Source: Chimonanthus salicifolius (lineage: Eukaryota > Streptophyta > Magnoliopsida > Laurales > Calycanthaceae). From it: a stretch of 64,000 bases of DNA. The notes beneath the pieces are model-generated. The model had not been told where the DNA came from, searched no databases, and saw only the letters and a list, made by a program, of their open reading frames with translations. Below, in pieces: positions 50,140-62,508 of this stretch. Within the stretch, counting starts at the first letter, position 1. Every line of letters starts with the position of its first letter. The DNA lies in the NCBI GenBank assembly GCA_013350335.1, contig CM023534.1:15808802-15872801 (forward strand), written 5' to 3'. The position numbers and the translations under genes were made by a program.

Positions 50140-50410
50140 TTCTTCTGTTGGTCTCGGCCCAGCCAGACCTAGACTTAGTGCAGGCCCTATTTACAACCCC
50201 AACTAACCTTGGGCCCAGTTGACCTAGTTTTGGACCCGACCCTGTTTGGATCCGACCTAGTTCTGGACCCGACCCTGTTTTGGATCCGACCCAGTTCTGG
50301 ACCCGACCCAGTTTTGGACCCATATTTCAGTTTGGGCCCAGCCCCTTTTTCAGCCCGGCCCAGTTCGGTCCGTGTCAGGCTCCGCTCTGTTTTAGGCCCA
50401 ACTTTTTGTC
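50140..50410. repeat. CCCAGTTnTGGACCC-rich block of E4
   Basis: Short degenerate direct repeats (GACCCAGTTCTGGACCC, GACCCTGTTTTGGATCC, GGCCCAG). Counterpart of the block in E3. Open frames across it are low complexity. Confidence 0.65.
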
Positions 50411-51169
50411 CGGTCTCATTTTAGTTGTTTTACCTTATTTACTTATTCGCTCTTCCTCTTTTCAACAGATTGAGCTCCTTTTTAACTCCTCAAGTCGCTT
50501 GATCGCTTCGGACTTTTGACTCCACACACTGAGGGGACTTATCACTGTTAGCATGCATTTTCATCTTTTTTAACCCTCAACCTTGGACATGAAGTGACTC
50601 GAGTGGGGCCCTTCGTTTATTAAGCCACTCGGTAAGGGATCTGTTAAATGAATCTGTGGCAAGGGCTCCGTTCGAGTGCACTCATGTCAGCTACATGCGA
50701 CTAAATGGAAAGTTTTGATCGGACAAATGAATATTGAACATGATGCTTGAAAGTTATTGATAACATGTGTATTTAGCTATAACATGTGAATGATTTTATG
50801 ATGAGAATAAGACATGCGTTGGATGTCGAACATGATGTTAGGGGCTTAATGATAATATGTTGTTCATTTAATTATAACATGTGAATGCATTTATATTGAA
50901 AGTGAGATATGTGTCTGGATTTTGGATGTGATGCTTGAGCCTTGTTGACAACATGATGGGTGTTATTTATAATATGTGAATGAGATCATGATGAGTATGT
51001 GGATTTGTGTTTTGAGACTTTTATACTTATGTTGTTATATATGATCATGATATCATGCGTATGCATGGGGGGGTAGCCCGCAACGGACAAGGGACTGTTG
51101 GTGTTGAGATGGAGGAACTATTGACATGTGTATATGTTTATGATGATGTGATGAGTTTGGTGGTTGCGA

Positions 51170-51345
51170 GGACTTCTCCGTTACGCTCCGGCGGTCGAGA
51201 CCCTCATAGGGAGATGCGGGTTTCCCCGTTGCGTTCCGGCAGTTGAGGTGCCTGCCCTTGAGATTGGCTTCCTCGTAACGCTCCGGCAGTCGAAACCCCC
51301 TAGGGAGATACGGGTTTCCCCGTTGCATTCCGGCGGTTGAGGCAG
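51170..51345. repeat. ~95-bp tandem pair in E4
   Basis: CGTTACGCTCCGGCGGTCGA and CGTAACGCTCCGGCAGTCGA head two copies, each followed by TAGGGAGAT.CGGGTTTCCC. Confidence 0.75.
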
Positions 51346-51942
51346 TTGTGTGTTATGAGGTCTCCCATTTGTATTGGTAGGGAGACCGAAGTTGGAGGAG
51401 GATATTTATGAGTTATGGGGATAACATTTCGGAATAGTCGGTGGGATCACTGATTAGTTGTATAATTGAGCACTCTTGTGCGTAGATATTCATTTTAGTA
51501 CAATGTCCATCTTTTTCATCATACATGTGATATATATTGTCACTGACATGTGATATGATTATTCTCTTCATTGGGCTGGTTAGCTCACCCCTTACCTTTC
51601 AAGTACCCCGATTGCAGAGGGGCCAGGTGGGTCCCCTTGAGGAGGTACTCGGAGAGGAGTACTAATAGTTAAATATCCCATATTATGTTTATGCTCTAGT
51701 TTTGAGAGACTATTGTTTGTGTGGGCTTATTATCACATGTTTTATTTGGATGATTGTATGACTATGTTGAACGGTCGGTGGTTATTTGTTATGCTCTTAT
51801 GTTGGTTTTGGCCTTTATCGAATTGTTGAGCGGGAGGTAATTATCCCGTTTTAAAAAAAAAATGCCCGTTATCCATTCCTTGGTCATGTTTTGAAACTTT
51901 TCGGAGATAACGCGCCGTAGCGGGACGAGGCTTTACATCAAC

Positions 51943-52189
51943 CATGCGTACACATATTAGAATAAATACATAGATGATTACAAATACAAGGATTACATCC
52001 CAAAGTCCAAAATACAAAATAAGTAGATTACGTCTTTGAGGTGGCCTTCACCCTCACCTACAGGGTCAACGGGACTCTGCCTCTGGTAAGTCTCCAGCAT
52101 CTGGGAGGGGTTAGTGCACTATAAAGTAAGAATAATAAAATAATGAATCTAAGAGGAGACGCTGAGAGGACGTTTTAGTGAGGGTGGGT
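51943..52189. other. Sequence between E4 and the resumption of unit 2
   Basis: No match in unit 1. The words CAGGGTCAACGGGACTC and GTAAGTCTCCAGC look like LTR-derived debris. With 44771-44984 it forms about 450 bp that is either inserted in unit 2 or deleted from unit 1. Confidence 0.4.
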
Positions 52190-52434
52190 GAGAGAGATGA
52201 GTGAGAAAAGGTTTTTGAGATGCAGTCCCGTTTCCATTTTGGACAGGATTGTGGAGGGTCATTTACTGAGGCTAGGTGAGAGGAGACATGAGTGGGAAAT
52301 TTTTTTGACATGCCCTAGTTCTTTTTTCCCTATGCCAACTTTTCTCTTCCCAATTCACATTCTCGATGGTATATTGGTGCTTTAAACATCATTTTTCTTT
52401 TTACCTCCAAAGCATCATATTAATTAAAGTTAAA

Positions 52435-54000
52435 AATTTAAATAGGAAAATAATATAAATAAATAAATAAATATAGTTTTAATTTTATTATTTAGAAAAA
52501 AAGCCTCCATTGATACTTTTTATGCTAAAGTTTAATATTTATACTCTTTTTTAAAGATAATCTATAAATATTCTTAATAATTATAGTTACTATCCTCTTC
52601 ACAAAAATTGTGAACTATAATTTATAAAAAATCGTTTAAAAATTGAAAATGCTAAAAAAATGTTGTTATAAAATGTTAAAAATTCAACATTTTTTTCATT
52701 TTTTTTAATTTTCTTTCTTAAAATTTTATTTCAACCTATCAATTAAACTTTAGTTAATACTTCAATATTATTTATATTATTATATTGAAGACACGCGTTT
52801 GACTGGATTTAACTACGGTTCAACCCGGTTGAACCTTATTTAACCCAGCCTTCTTCTGAGACGATTCGGTTCTGATAATATTCTAGGTGAGAGGGGTGTG
52901 GGTCTCCATGGGGCCCACACGATTTTTCAGTATAATTTTGGCACAAAACCTCTTTTTTTTTTTTTTCAAATAATAAATCGCAAGTAAGGGTATTAAAAAT
53001 TTTGAAATCTTGTTTTATAGAAATTATTTTCTTCAATATAATAAATAATAGAAAACACCATTAAAATTTGGGGATTTCAAAATTTTGGATTCAAAACACA
53101 TTCGAATATTTTGAGATTTTCATTAAATTCTTTAACAAAACTTAGTTTAAAAATATGATTTTTTTTTCAAAAATAAATACTTGGAAAATAATTTTAAAAT
53201 ATTATTTTCAAATTAAGAAATCCCAAAAAAATCGAGAACAAGGATTGGGTTGTTTTCTACACTATTCATGTGTATCTAATTGAGGAGACTGTGTGTTCAC
53301 ACTTTGGGGATCAAAATGTGCAATTTCTAAGTTTTGTGTGATTTTCAAGTATTTTTCTCACAAAATAACTATAATGATGTAAAATTACCAAAATGACCTT
53401 TAAACTCCCAAGCTCGGATTTGGACAAACTTAGGCTCGTTAGAGAGCCACACGCTAAACTCCACTACCAACAATCTCAAAACCAACTTGGAGATCCACAG
53501 ATCTCCTAGAAATCCCGAGATATTAGGTTAAGTCGTTAAAGAATTTCAACTTGTAATTCCAAATCTAATTATTTCAAATACTCTAAAAGAAGAGTCTTAG
53601 ATGAAATTGTATCAATGATTTATCGCCGATACCCTTTTTAAATCCTAAGTAGAGGACCACACCTTTTGACACTCTAGATAGTGACTCCACAGTGGATGAC
53701 GTATTACAAGTTGTAGGTGTCATGAGACAAAAAAGTGAACGATTAGCATCTTTCAATATCCATGTCCTTTTATTGCATTCATGTACCAAGTGTGTCCCTT
53801 TCATTAATCAAGTACAAACTTTAAGTTCTAAAATCTAAGAAAAAATACCCTTAATTTCATAAATACGTATTACCGATACAGATGTATCAATGCTAAAGCG
53901 CCAATATAGACTCTCTCTCATTTTTTTGTATTTTTTAAGAAAATATATGAAAAATAGGAAAATGAAAAACCTAGTGTGAAGATATTTATTTTAAAAGATA
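52435..54000. other. Duplicated AT-rich intergenic DNA (unit 2)
   Basis: Same content as about 6370-7965, no gene. Unit 2 lacks about 40 bp before the transposon's left end near 54020. Confidence 0.5.
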
Positions 54001-54004
54001 TTTA

Positions 54005-54592
54005 TTTTATGGAGTATTTTATGGACAAGGTGCATTTATTACTTTAGACAAGTTATTTAATTAGAGGGCCTATACATTAACGTACAATATTTCTTTCCAA
54101 GAAAATTCCTTAAACTCTCACATATTGTAAAAGAGTCCTTTCGGCTGAAATCATTTTATCTCCTTTCTTTTCTGCCCCATCACCCATGGTTACTTGAAAG
54201 ACAGACTGCCGCCATTAAATCTTCTCCGTCTGCAACCCTCAGTCGTCCATGACTGCTACTCAGATTTTTGACATTGCTGTGTGACGTCTGAAAGCTAAAC
54301 TATCGCCCATCGCCGCCATTGGATCCTCTCAAATTACTTTTTCGGAGTTTAGATGATGCAGTTTGTGAGATCCTTAGTCATTTTTATAGTAATTTTGAAT
54401 TCTGAATGTATGGAATATTACTTTACAAAATTGTTGGAATAATATATTTTTTTATTATGAATGTATTGAGTACTGAGTTAAAGAGGTTTACTATATTTTG
54501 TATGGGTCCGAGATTGGGACCGGCTACCGATATTGCTTTAGACAAGTTATAATTTTAGAGAGTAATAGATTATAGAGTTTTTACTGTATATC
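54005..54592. mobile_element. Candidate non-autonomous DNA transposon (unit 2 copy, left end truncated)
   Basis: Same interior and right end as 7970-8576. The outer left end is missing, leaving GGACAAGGTGCATTTATTAC. Confidence 0.45.
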
Positions 54593-55321
54593 TTAAAAAT
54601 TTGAAAACCTTTTAAAGTGTTAGAAATAGAGAACAAATACGAAGAAACACTTAATATGAAATTCATCTTCTCTATTATCTCTTACTGACATGTATCTTTT
54701 ATTACAAATAATAAATTTTTGTCGTAATTTTTTTGAATTTCATAAAAATATTTGAATATTAGAAAGATCACTCAAACACCTTAAATACTATAGAAATCAC
54801 ATTAAATGATCTTCATTTAACTCTCTAAACATTTATATGTCATCTTATTATTTTTGTTCCATAAGAAACTAAAAACTAGAAATTATTTTAGAAAACCAAG
54901 ATTTCATGAATATTTCGATAAAAAACTTGAAAATTTACACGTATACCCTACAAACTATATAAAACACACTAAAACATTTCTATTCAATTCTTGTTTGGGT
55001 TTTTCTCACATTTGAATGACATCTTACCCAAATTCAAAAAAAAAAAAAAAGGTACTCAATGCTGTTTCATTAAATTATATTAAAAAGCTCAAAAATCAAG
55101 ATTATCTTTGAGTAAAGATTCAAAAATAATTTGAGGAGAATAAGTCAAAATGGACAATTTTTTAAGGGAAACAAAGTTTGGAATTGACAAATACATTTCA
55201 CATTTGAAGAATTTGCTACCAATCATTTTTAAAACCATAACCAATACAAGATTCAACTCGGAAAATGGTCAAAACAACATTTTTTTTTTAAAATATGAAA
55301 ACGGCAGATATTATGCCACGA

Positions 55322-55436
55322 GGAAACAAATCTCAGCCGATATGATAGGTATCGGCCGAGATTTGAGATATCGGCAAATATCCGATATATATCAGCGATA
55401 TAATATCGCCGGTATAGGCCGATAAAGGTGGTTTTA
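55322..55436. repeat. ATATCGGCCGATAT palindrome cluster (copy d)
   Basis: Unit 2 counterpart of 9298-9420. A shorter poly-T upstream keeps a 91-residue frame open across it here (55150-55425); the frame is broken in unit 1, so it is not a gene. Confidence 0.55.
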
Positions 55437-55756
55437 AAAAAAATAAGAGAGAGAAATTTCTTGACTATGGCATATCAACTGATATGACTGAATTATCAGC
55501 CTGTTAATCGATATAGTAAGTGTACAACTGTTATAAATCATATAATAATATTTTATAATCCTAGACTAATACAAGAGAAAATACCCAGCAACCTTGTTAC
55601 CTATCTCGCGACACTTTGAGGGCTGAGTGTAGACATTTTTTTATAGGAGGTTGAACTCTTATTCCCTTTACATTGAGTAGACTTTTGGTGGATGAGCCAT
55701 CAATATTGACGTTCTACAAGTGACTAAGTGTCATTCTCTTGCTTCTATTATTGCCA

Positions 55757-56153
55757 AAGTTGATTGCTGTTATTTTTATAAAGAAGACTTTAGAGAAATT
55801 ATTATTTTGCCTTTCGTTACTTCTTATCAATATTTAGTGGATCTTCTAAGTCTCTAGAGAAATTACTACTTTTTCGTTGGTTACTTCTGATCAACCATTA
55901 GTGGATCTTCTAACAAAAGTTCATTAAAATAATGTGGTATCTTTCTTAATTAAGGAGAGATTCTAGATTTAATTATATAGAAAAGGAAATTACAAGTAAA
56001 GAAAGTAAATTAAATAAATTTGAAAAGCCCTAAATTTGGTAAATACTAAATAAAAAAAGACAATATTTGAGAAGTTACTAATTAGAGAAATAATCTAAAT
56101 AAATCTAATTAGATTCTGACACTGCTATTTGACATGTAATTTTAACATCTAAA
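55757..56153 (+). pseudogene. Copia pol 3'-end remnant, present only in unit 2
   Basis: Two successive short frames read VDCCYFYKEDF...FVTSYQYLVDLL and VTSDQPLVDLLTKVH. They resemble the end of copia RNase H (the IEVDCHFIR and D.LADI.TK blocks). The second follows as an ~80-bp near-repeat of the first. Unit 1 lacks the whole segment (near 9735). No target duplication is obvious, so a deletion in unit 1 is as likely as an insertion here. Confidence 0.55.
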
Positions 56154-57925
56154 CTCAATTTACTCTCTCTCGAGCCACCATGAATTAGGAGAAAGAGTCC
56201 TTCATTTCTATGTTTGTATTCCTTTCTGTTCATATTTAGTCAATAGAATCCTAGGGAATTCTGGTAGTACGTCGGTTGTAGAGTTATAAAGACTCCTTAA
56301 TAACTCTAGTTTTGTCTGTGAAATATAGCAGTTAATGGAAAGGTGGTAATCAATTCACTAGTCTTTAACAATATAAATCCATGTTTGATTCTAAAAGATG
56401 AAGTTCATATGGTGAAACATTATAAATCCCAAAAATATCAAAAACTCCTATTTAGGTATTAAATCAAGAAGATAGTACAATTATTTAAATCAAAAAAAAA
56501 TGTTTCGACCATTCTTCGATTTGAATCTTACATTGAGTATAATTGTAAAAAGGTTTAGAATCAAGTTTTTAAATATGAAAGGTTCTTGTCAATTCCAAAC
56601 ATTTTTTCCTTAAAATTTGATAATTTTGAGTTATTTTTATCACATTAAAAAAAAAATTAACTCTAAGATAATCTCAAATTAGGGTTTTTTTTTTTAAACA
56701 ATTTAATGAAATAATAAACAATGCTTATAGTGTAAGGCCCTATGGAGCCTAATCATCAGAGATGTAATGTAGATCTGGTCGCAGGTATTATATAATGTTC
56801 TATGAGAGAGGTGAGGAGTGAAAATTGTAACTCAGAGTTAGAACCAGACTCTCCTTCAATTTCTTCCCTTTGAGCAAAGTGGATCGATGATGAACCCGTG
56901 GACCACGTAAACCTTTGTATTGTGGTGTTAATTTTCTTTTTTTAGATAATTCCCATTTGGAGTTTCTTGTGGAAAAATAATTTTCAATTTATTTAAATTT
57001 TACTAAAATTTTATATTTAGAATTTATATTTTGTACAACTTTTCTACTAATTTTTGCAGACCATAAGATAATATAAAAATCTTAATATGACCCATTAGAA
57101 AAAAAATATTTTGATAAGAATATATGCGATAATAATCTTGGACTCTCTAGATTAAATTTTTTGAACCTTCTTCAAGAAAATATTATGCATAATTCAAAAA
57201 CCAGCAACACCATCTTCATTAATTGTTGTCTTGGATGCCATAAATGTGATCTCTTCTAAATCTCTCATTTTTGGGACCAGTTTTCAAACTGTGATACCAT
57301 TGTTGTTATAATGGTTAAGCAACTTTAAATAAGGACTTAAAGATGGCAAGCTATATCTGATAATGACCAATTGAAATTATTTACTTAACCTTCGACACTT
57401 GTAAGGAATTTTTTTTGCCTTGTAAAGAATTAAAAAAATACTTTAATATGACTTTTCTAAATTTTAAACTAGACCACAATTTTAACCATAGATTATTTTT
57501 ATACTTATATCTTTTTTAAGAGGTTGTTTGTCTATTTATTCAAAAAAAAAATTGTAAAAAAGAATTAAGTTAGGATTGTATTCATATTATCCAACAAGTG
57601 CTATAAAATATAGCCAGACCCGGCATTTTAAATATTTGCATAAAAAAAATTATTTTTATTAAAATTGATCTAACAACATGTTTTTAAATACAAGTGTAAA
57701 TAGATATTCAAAGATTTAAAGTTTGAAATATCCAATCTAAAATAAATACATTTTGATGCAAATTTGAATCATTTAAGTTTAAAGATTTAAGAAATTCAAA
57801 CGTGTTTTCAGTTTGAATTCAAATGCATGTTTAAATGAAAAACGTACCAAACTCATTTACTCATTTTCTTAGGGTTTGCTATCCAACTGCTTTTATTTAC
57901 TCATTTGACATTAAGGCTTTCTATG

Positions 57926-58750
57926 CAGGGCCGTCTTGACCATTACTCAAGAAAGGCGGTCTCGTTGTGGCGCACTGTGTATTTCTAAAATTTCTCAAAT
58001 TAAATATTCGGACTAATTATGATAACTTGATAAAAATACTTTAAGACTTTAAGTTCTTTTGGCACTCCCAAATGCTTAAAACACAGTCTTTTACAAATAA
58101 GGGTATCCCTCAACTGTGTCGAAAACACACTTCCGAAAGTCCAAACAAAAACCGTAAAAACCGTTGAACTCCAAATTCAAAGCTGAACAAATATGTGATA
58201 TTTAAAATTTTAACTCTTTCAAATGATTGTTTACCAAAAATATGTGATCTTTTTCCATTCCAAATCTCGTCCCTTCTTCAAAACAAAAAAAATCTAGTTA
58301 AACAATCATTTAAAAGATCTAAGTTTTCAAATTTCATATATTTGTTTAGTTTTGAATTTGGAGTTCAACGGGTTTCATAGTTAGTCGTTTGGACTTTCAG
58401 AAGTGTATTTTCGGCACAGCCGAGGAATACCCTTTATTTGCAACATACTGTGTTTTAAATATTTGGGAGTGTCAAAAGACCTTAAAGTTTTAAAGTATTT
58501 TTATCACCTAATCGTAATTAGTCCGGATATTCAATTTGAGAAATTTTGGAAATACATAGTGCTTAAAAAATAATTTTAAAATTTTAAAGGTGATTTTATT
58601 ATTTAAAACTATAGGAATTATATAGTTTTTTTTAACTAATGCAGTATGCATATGTAGACCGTCTGGACGAATGGAATTTATGCATGAACTCTAAGAAGGC
58701 CCCATTTAAATTTTTTGTCTTAGGCTTCAACTTGTTTCTAGACGGCCCTG
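57926..58750. mobile_element. hAT-type foldback element, 825 bp, only in unit 2
   Basis: Ends CAGGGCCGTCT and AGACGGCCCTG with 8-bp flanks TTTCTATG (57918-57925) and CTTCTATG (58751-58758). Unit 1 has the single empty site CTTCTATG near 11508. Large inner parts are also inverted repeats of each other (about 57960-58190 against 58370-58580; for example TTGGCACTCCCAAA with TTTGGGAGTGTCAA). Not protein coding. It entered after the duplication. Confidence 0.85.
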
Positions 58751-58822
58751 CTTCTATGTTTAGTTCCCATCAACAGTCATTTCATCCAATTTCAACCACA
58801 TCTTCAGTTTCATTTCTAACGG

Positions 58823-59015
58823 ACATGCCTGCAACTTGGGGTTGGTGTGTAGGCCACAGAGGTGGAAGTTTTGATTTTGAACCTCTATGGCACTTCAAAG
58901 AATTACTTATTGAGTTTTATATCTCGTGTGTGAGTAGAGAGACTTACACAATTCGAGGATTAGTCGGTAGTCTAAGAGACCTTGGATATCTCGGTCAAAA
59001 ATAAATAAATGAAGA
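58823..59015 (+). mobile_element. SINE-like element (unit 2 copy)
   Basis: Counterpart of 11580-11772, with the more complete words ACAATTCGAGGATTAGTCGG and GAGGTGGAAGTTTTGATTTT. Confidence 0.4.
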
Positions 59016-59567
59016 GAAATGTGTACCATTTTAACAGCTCGGGCTCTCTCAATTCATTTTTATTTAAGTTGTACCGTATTATTTAATTATTAATATGACA
59101 ATTCAAATTTTATTTTAAATGATAGCTAATAATGGATGAGTTTTAACGACCATAACAAATTAAAATATAGAGTTATAAATTTATTAAAGATAAAAAGTAA
59201 ATATTTTGTAATTTTAACATCAAAAGCAAATAGGATGAACAGTTAATAAAAAGATTCATTTAAAAGTACTTTGCATTTCTTCGGGTGTCATTTGGTTGGT
59301 GTGATTTCAATGAAAATTCACATAAAATGAGTTCTATTTCATAATAATAAATAAAATAGAAAACAAAATTGTTGGGTTCGAAAATACCTAATGCCTATAT
59401 AACTTTTGTTGGTAGTTTGTCATGCTAGTACCTAGAAATCTTCATCACTCTATTTTAAAGAAAGGAGGGCCTTAATTTGGGCCAATAATTATTGAAAAAC
59501 AATGTCAGAAGAACAAAAGATTGTCCCATGTTTTTTTTTTTATAACGAAGGTGTTCAGACCTCTTAG

Positions 59568-60604
59568 TGTTGGGAATGATATGTAGAAAATTAAAATCAC
59601 AACACGATAATAATATCAAACACACCACAATTTAGAGATTTACGTGGTTCAACAAAACTCTACCTATGTCAACCAATCATAAATCCATTATGAGAGTAAA
59701 GAGAGAAAATACAAACAAGTTACAATAAACCACTCGGCTTTAAATTCCAAACCCAACTCCTTATTCCTTTGTACAGTGCACCATTTCTACCCACAACCCG
59801 CAACTAAACCCTAGTTGCTCCTCTCAGTCTTCACTCTCAATCTAGAAGAAAGAATCTTTCTTCTAGCCCGCTCTCTAGTGTGCTTATTGTGATGGTTGCT
59901 TTCCCTGCATTGTAACCCTCACAGATTGCTGCAATAATACAAGAAGACTTGCATAAATCACAGTCTTCTTTCAGTGCCCATGATGAGTGCCCTGAATCCC
60001 ACTCATTTTCTCATGCAAATGGCGTGTATGATATGTTGTTGCAGTCAAACCGAGCACTCCCTTTTGAAGCCTCTCTATGCATATGGCCAAGAGGCCTACT
60101 CCATCCATACGGCAGAGGCCAAAAGGCCCTCGGCAACACATTATGCGGCAACCAAGACTTCCTTTTTATCAAGTCTCCAACGCATACACTTAGTTTTTCT
60201 TTCTCTCAAGGTTGTTCCATCGTTGACTGTGCATGACGCCCACACGCGCAGAATCCTTGATTTTCTCTTACACGTTTCTATGTATTAGAGTGTCCCACTT
60301 GGAAAGACTTTCTCATGCTGTGCTAGCGTCCCTATTGCAAACACATGTTGGCCTACCTGGTTTTTTAAGGAGAAGATCTTAGTCCTCCTGTGGAAAAAAG
60401 CCAATGCTTTGTTGTGCATCTGCAGCTCCGCACCTCGTGTAAGATGTCCATCCCAATGCCCTGGATGCTCCACCAATCTTCAGTGGGAAAGACTGAATCG
60501 CCCTTGCTCAAAGGGCTCAACCTCGAACTTGACCGCCGAAACCCATCTTGTTTTAACCCACTCCTGACACCTCCCAGGTTGAAACCAAAGCTTGTCATAG
60601 CACT
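59568..60604 (+). repeat. Copia-LTR-like repeat, tandem copy A (unit 2)
   Basis: Counterpart of 12324-13344, starting TGTTGGGAATGATATG. It holds 24 bp (near 59845) missing from unit 1 copy A but present in copy B of both units (TTTCTTCTAGCCC). Confidence 0.55.
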
Positions 60605-60760
60605 TGTTAGGAATAATATGTGAAAATTTATAATCAAAACATGATAACAATATCAATTACACCACAACTTAAAGATTTATGTGGTTTGACAAAACCCTAC
60701 CTACGTCCATGTAGCATAAATCCACTATGAGAGTAAGGAGAGAAAATACATGCAAGTTAC

Positions 60761-61307
60761 TATTAGGGATTAGACTCAACACCCACATACACAAATCACA
60801 GATCACACACACACAAAGAGAAACAACACGAGATATACGTGGTTCGGCCAACCTCTGGCATACGTCCACGGGAGAATGTAGATTTTATTATAGAGAAAGA
60901 ATACATAGATACAATGTTTGGAACCCAAGATCTCTCCGAGTATCTTCCCTCTCTTTCTCTATCTCCCTCTCTCTGCAAGAGGCCCTCATTGAGGCCTCGG
61001 AAGGCACTCAGCCAAAAGGCACTTTCTCCAAAGCACCCATCCATGTTATATAGAGAAATTCCAGTCCAAGAAGTTTGTGCTTCAATTAGCAATTGCCAAA
61101 TCGATTGCTCAATAGATCTCCACGGTGACAGTAACTGCTATTGTAGCAGTCCTTCCTTCTATGGACTCTTATTCCCAATTAGTAATTATTATTCCTCCTA
61201 CTTCTAACCAAGGCCGATTCATTCCATATTTTTCTTTTGAAATCTTTCTTCATAATCTGTCCATTCTTATCACGTTGGAAGTTCCTTATTCGAGCCACAC
61301 GTCAACA
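60761..61307 (-). mobile_element. Solo copia-type LTR (unit 2 copy)
   Basis: Perfect GTTAC target duplication at 60756-60760 and 61308-61312. Same element as 13500-14041. Confidence 0.8.
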
Positions 61308-61725
61308 GTTACAATAAACTACTCGCATTTAAATCCCAAACCCAAGTCCCTATTCCCTTGTACAATGCACCATTGTTACCTGCAACCCGGAACTAAATCC
61401 CAGTTGTCCTCTTAGCCTTCACTCTCAATCCAGAAGAAAAAACCTTTCTTCTAGCCCACTCTCTGGTGTGCTTCTTGTAATGGTCGTTTTCCCTGCGTTG
61501 TAACCCACACAGATTGTTTTAATAATACAAGAAGACTTGCATTGGTCCTAGTCTTCTTTCAGTGCCCATGATGAGTGACCTGAATCCCACCCACTTTCCC
61601 ACGCAGATGGCTTGTATGATATGTTGCTGCAGTCAACCCGAGCACTCCCTTCCAAAGCCTCTATACGCATATGGCTAAGAGGCCTACCCATGCATATGGT
61701 GAGAGGCCAAAAGACCCTCGGCCAG

Positions 61726-61903
61726 TAGGGCCGGTTGAATCATAAGGTAACTAAAGCCGTTGCTTTAGGCCCCCCATTTAGGAAGGCCCCAAATCCCTAT
61801 TCTCTCCACTCATGCACCCACTCTCAAAATCCCACTCTAACTGATCTTTGTGAAGAGAATAACAAAGAGAGATGCCCTAACTCCCTCTCACACAATTTCT
61901 CCA

Positions 61904-61944
<41 letters not shown>

Positions 61945-62508
61945 CTCTATTGTTCTCCCTCTCACTTGTAAATTAACAATGGACGGGGTTTCTTATATCA
62001 GCAAGTATTACAGCTAAGTACTGCTATAGTGCTCGCCCAGATCCAGCCGGACAAATTTCATCACCCTCTACCCGGTCGATTACTTCCAGATCTAACAGTA
62101 TTTAGGTGTCCATTCGCTGTCACCAAACTACAATATGTCCGGTAAAATCCTCTCCTTCAAGCACATCCTTACCTTCTTTTAGCCTTCTCTTCAATTGGTA
62201 AGCACCTCCACCCCTACTTTTTTTTTTTCCTTTTTTTTTCCCCTTTTTACTTACACCGTTTTATGTAACTTGATTTTTATTCCTTACTTTTTGTCTACGT
62301 GTTGATGAACCTTGAACCACCTGAATAGAACATTGGGTTCTAGTGATACCCAATTGCCTGAGACCTTTCTATCGTCGCCAACACCTTCGCTCTCTGTCTC
62401 CATTGATCCCTACAGCAAGGGGCATCCTCAGCTTACTTGGTATCAATCCCAAGAAGGCCCCATTTAGAATTTTATCCTTAGGCCTCAAGTAGTGTCGAGA
62501 CGGCCCTG
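61726..62508. mobile_element. hAT-type element (unit 2 copy)
   Basis: Counterpart of 14460-15223. The first base is T instead of C (TAGGGCCGG). The CT microsatellite at about 61904-61941 is longer than in unit 1. Confidence 0.7.

Larger units (their letters stand above)
44985..51937 (+). mobile_element. E4: solo LTR, split by E5
   Basis: Starts TGTAATGACCCATTCC, ends GGACGAGGCTTTACA, target duplication TCAAC (44980-44984, 51938-51942). Own length about 2.80 kb (44985-45496 plus 49647-51937). It resembles E3 in layout and in several stretches: leader hairpin, pyrimidine-rich leader, CCCAGTT block, CAACAGATTGAGCTCCTTT, GGGGACTTATCAC and the GCTCACCCC box. No coding sequence. Confidence 0.87.

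Noticed and set aside
55150..55425. 91-residue frame in unit 2
   Set aside because: It crosses the ATATCGGCCGATAT cluster and is disrupted in unit 1 by a poly-T length change.
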